A stretch of 14,830 nucleotides of DNA, taken from NCBI GenBank assembly GCA_022451835.1, contig JAKUNX010000033.1, forward strand, positions 1 to 14,830, read 5' to 3'. The notes beneath the pieces are model-generated. The model did not search any database and was not told the origin of the DNA. It was given only the letters and a program-made list of their open reading frames with translations. Below, piece by piece: positions 13,954 to 14,830 of the stretch. Each line of letters starts with the position of its first letter. Positions within the stretch are counted from its first letter, which is position 1. This DNA is from Candidatus Poseidoniaceae archaeon (GTDB taxonomy: Archaea; Thermoplasmatota; Poseidoniia; Poseidoniales; Poseidoniaceae). A program made the position numbers and the translations under genes.

Positions 13954-14829
13954 TCAAGCAATCTCTGCGTCTAGGATAGCTTCCTCTGGTCCGCTACCAA
14001 TAACACCAGCTCTCTTGAATAACCAATAGATTAGCCAACCGATTGATACGTTAAGCAGCACGAATCCTACCAGTCTGCCAACATACCATGATTTTGCAAA
14101 TGGATCATCAACCAATGTATCAATGAAAGAAAGAATACTCGATTCAGTTCCAAAGAATGCCTCTCCAGTTAGAAGACCGGCAGCGACCATAAAGGTGCTC
14201 AATAGAATTAGGGCACGTTGCTTTTCAGCTTCATTTGAACCTTTTTCGTCCTTAATCTTATCAATTCTTGGCTTCAATTTCTTTTCTTCCCATTGATCTC
14301 TTGCATATCCTCCAATCAGCATAGGCAGGGTGTATGGTACAGTCAAATACATACCAAGTCCGAATGAAGTACCCATTCCTGTAGCCCATTCAACAAACAT
14401 ACCAAGTAAGAAACCAAGGAATAGAAGCCCTAAATCGCCTTCTTTTTCAGCAAATATTACCGAGAATGTTGCGAATGCGTTTGCTTGTGGCGCCAATAGT
14501 TCAATAGTTCCATCTGCTAATTGAATTGACAGGAAAATAGCCACACCTGCACCAATTATTGCACCAGGGACAACTCCCATGATATTGCCTTTCGAAATAT
14601 GATAAGGTCTGTTTCCAATGTAAAGGCTATTCTTATAATCACCAATAACAGTTCCAGACATTGAAATCGCAGAGCCAAACACTGTAGTACCAACTAGACC
14701 CAGGAGGATGGCATCTTGAGTAGTCAAATCTAACAAATCTTGTGCATTCAAGAATACTCCGAGCAACATCAACAGAACAATGAACGAAGTACCAGAAACT
14801 GGCTCAATTCCAGTTTCACCCATCACTCT
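13954..14829 (-). CDS. OPT-family oligopeptide/metal-chelate transporter, C-terminal part, 5' truncated by window
   Basis: The frame is open to the window edge, so the GTG at 14826 is not the start. About 291 residues of a polytopic protein are visible. They match the C-terminal half of prokaryotic OPT transporters: GETGIEPVSG at the visible N-terminus, GDYKNSLYIGNRPYHISKGN preceding GVVPGAIIGAG, and MYLTVPYTLPMLIGGYARDQ. A charged cytoplasmic-type loop (KKLKPRIDKIKDEKGSNEAE) comes before the last helices. OPT proteins take up oligopeptides or metal chelates with protons; the substrate here is unknown. It is the first visible gene of the minus-strand run OPT-EamA-SurE and fits a peptide-consuming heterotroph. 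Confidence 0.85.
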   Translation of the reverse strand, partial: RVMGETGIEPVSGTSFIVLLMLLGVFLNAQDLLDLTTQDAILLGLVGTTVFGSAISMSGTVIGDYKNSLYIGNRPYHISKGNIMGVVPGAIIGAGVAIFLSIQLADGTIELLAPQANAFATFSVIFAEKEGDLGLLFLGFLLGMFVEWATGMGTSFGLGMYLTVPYTLPMLIGGYARDQWEEKKLKPRIDKIKDEKGSNEAEKQRALILLSTFMVAAGLLTGEAFFGTESSILSFIDTLVDDPFAKSWYVGRLVGFVLLNVSIGWLIYWLFKRAGVIGSGPEEAILDAEIA

Positions 14830-14830
14830 A

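Noticed and set aside
14330..14524. Plus-strand open frame inside the OPT transporter gene
   Set aside because: It is antisense to conserved transporter sequence and has no family-like motif.
1..14830. CRISPR array, insertion sequence, prophage or integrated element
   Set aside because: No regular repeats, transposase, integrase or phage structural gene is visible; the genes are mostly housekeeping with uniform AT-rich composition by eye.

Overview
The window looks like a piece of an AT-rich, very compact chromosome from a marine planktonic euryarchaeote (Marine Group II/III, Poseidoniia-like). This is an inference from gene content. The archaeal markers are an aEF-2 with its diphthamide histidine, isopentenyl phosphate kinase, a thiolase paired with a DUF35 protein, KptA with an N-terminal zinc ribbon, TrmY, archaeal-style CoaBC, and near-absence of Shine-Dalgarno sequences. 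No rRNA, tRNA, CRISPR array, insertion sequence or phage gene was seen. No gene-free stretch exceeds 300 bases; the longest is 8229-8354.

Layout, left to right. (1) The C-terminal part of aEF-2 (+), followed at once by a small MOSC protein (+). (2) On the minus strand, isopentenyl phosphate kinase translationally overlaps a 606-residue protein that joins a type I IPP isomerase to a geranylgeranyl diphosphate synthase. (3) A small zinc-ribbon protein (+) converges on KptA (-). (4) A plus-strand operon holds an SCP2-type thiolase, a DUF35 OB-fold protein whose zinc-ribbon cysteines are gone, and a protein with a zinc ribbon at each end. (5) A MamK/MreB-like actin (+) converges on a four-helix membrane protein with a zinc-ribbon tail (-). 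(6) CoaBC and TrmY (+). (7) A minus-strand run holds an OPT-family transporter (cut by the window end), an EamA/DMT transporter and SurE.

How the genes fit together. Thiolase/DUF35 (acetoacetyl-CoA entry), IPK (IP to IPP) and the isomerase-synthase fusion (IPP/DMAPP to GGPP) cover the beginning and end of archaeal isoprenoid lipid synthesis. HMG-CoA synthase, HMG-CoA reductase and the mevalonate-phosphate steps are not in the window. EF-2, KptA and TrmY serve translation and tRNA maturation. CoaBC supplies coenzyme A. The actin is the most unexpected gene: it keeps all the nucleotide-binding motifs and resembles, from memory, the magnetosome filament protein MamK more than ordinary MreB.

The points most worth following up are the MamK-like actin and its convergent zinc-ribbon membrane neighbour, the isomerase-GGPP synthase fusion with its eukaryote-like isomerase half, the cysteine-less DUF35 protein with an unknown N-terminal domain, the double zinc-ribbon protein, and a CoaBC with no histidine at the expected decarboxylase position.
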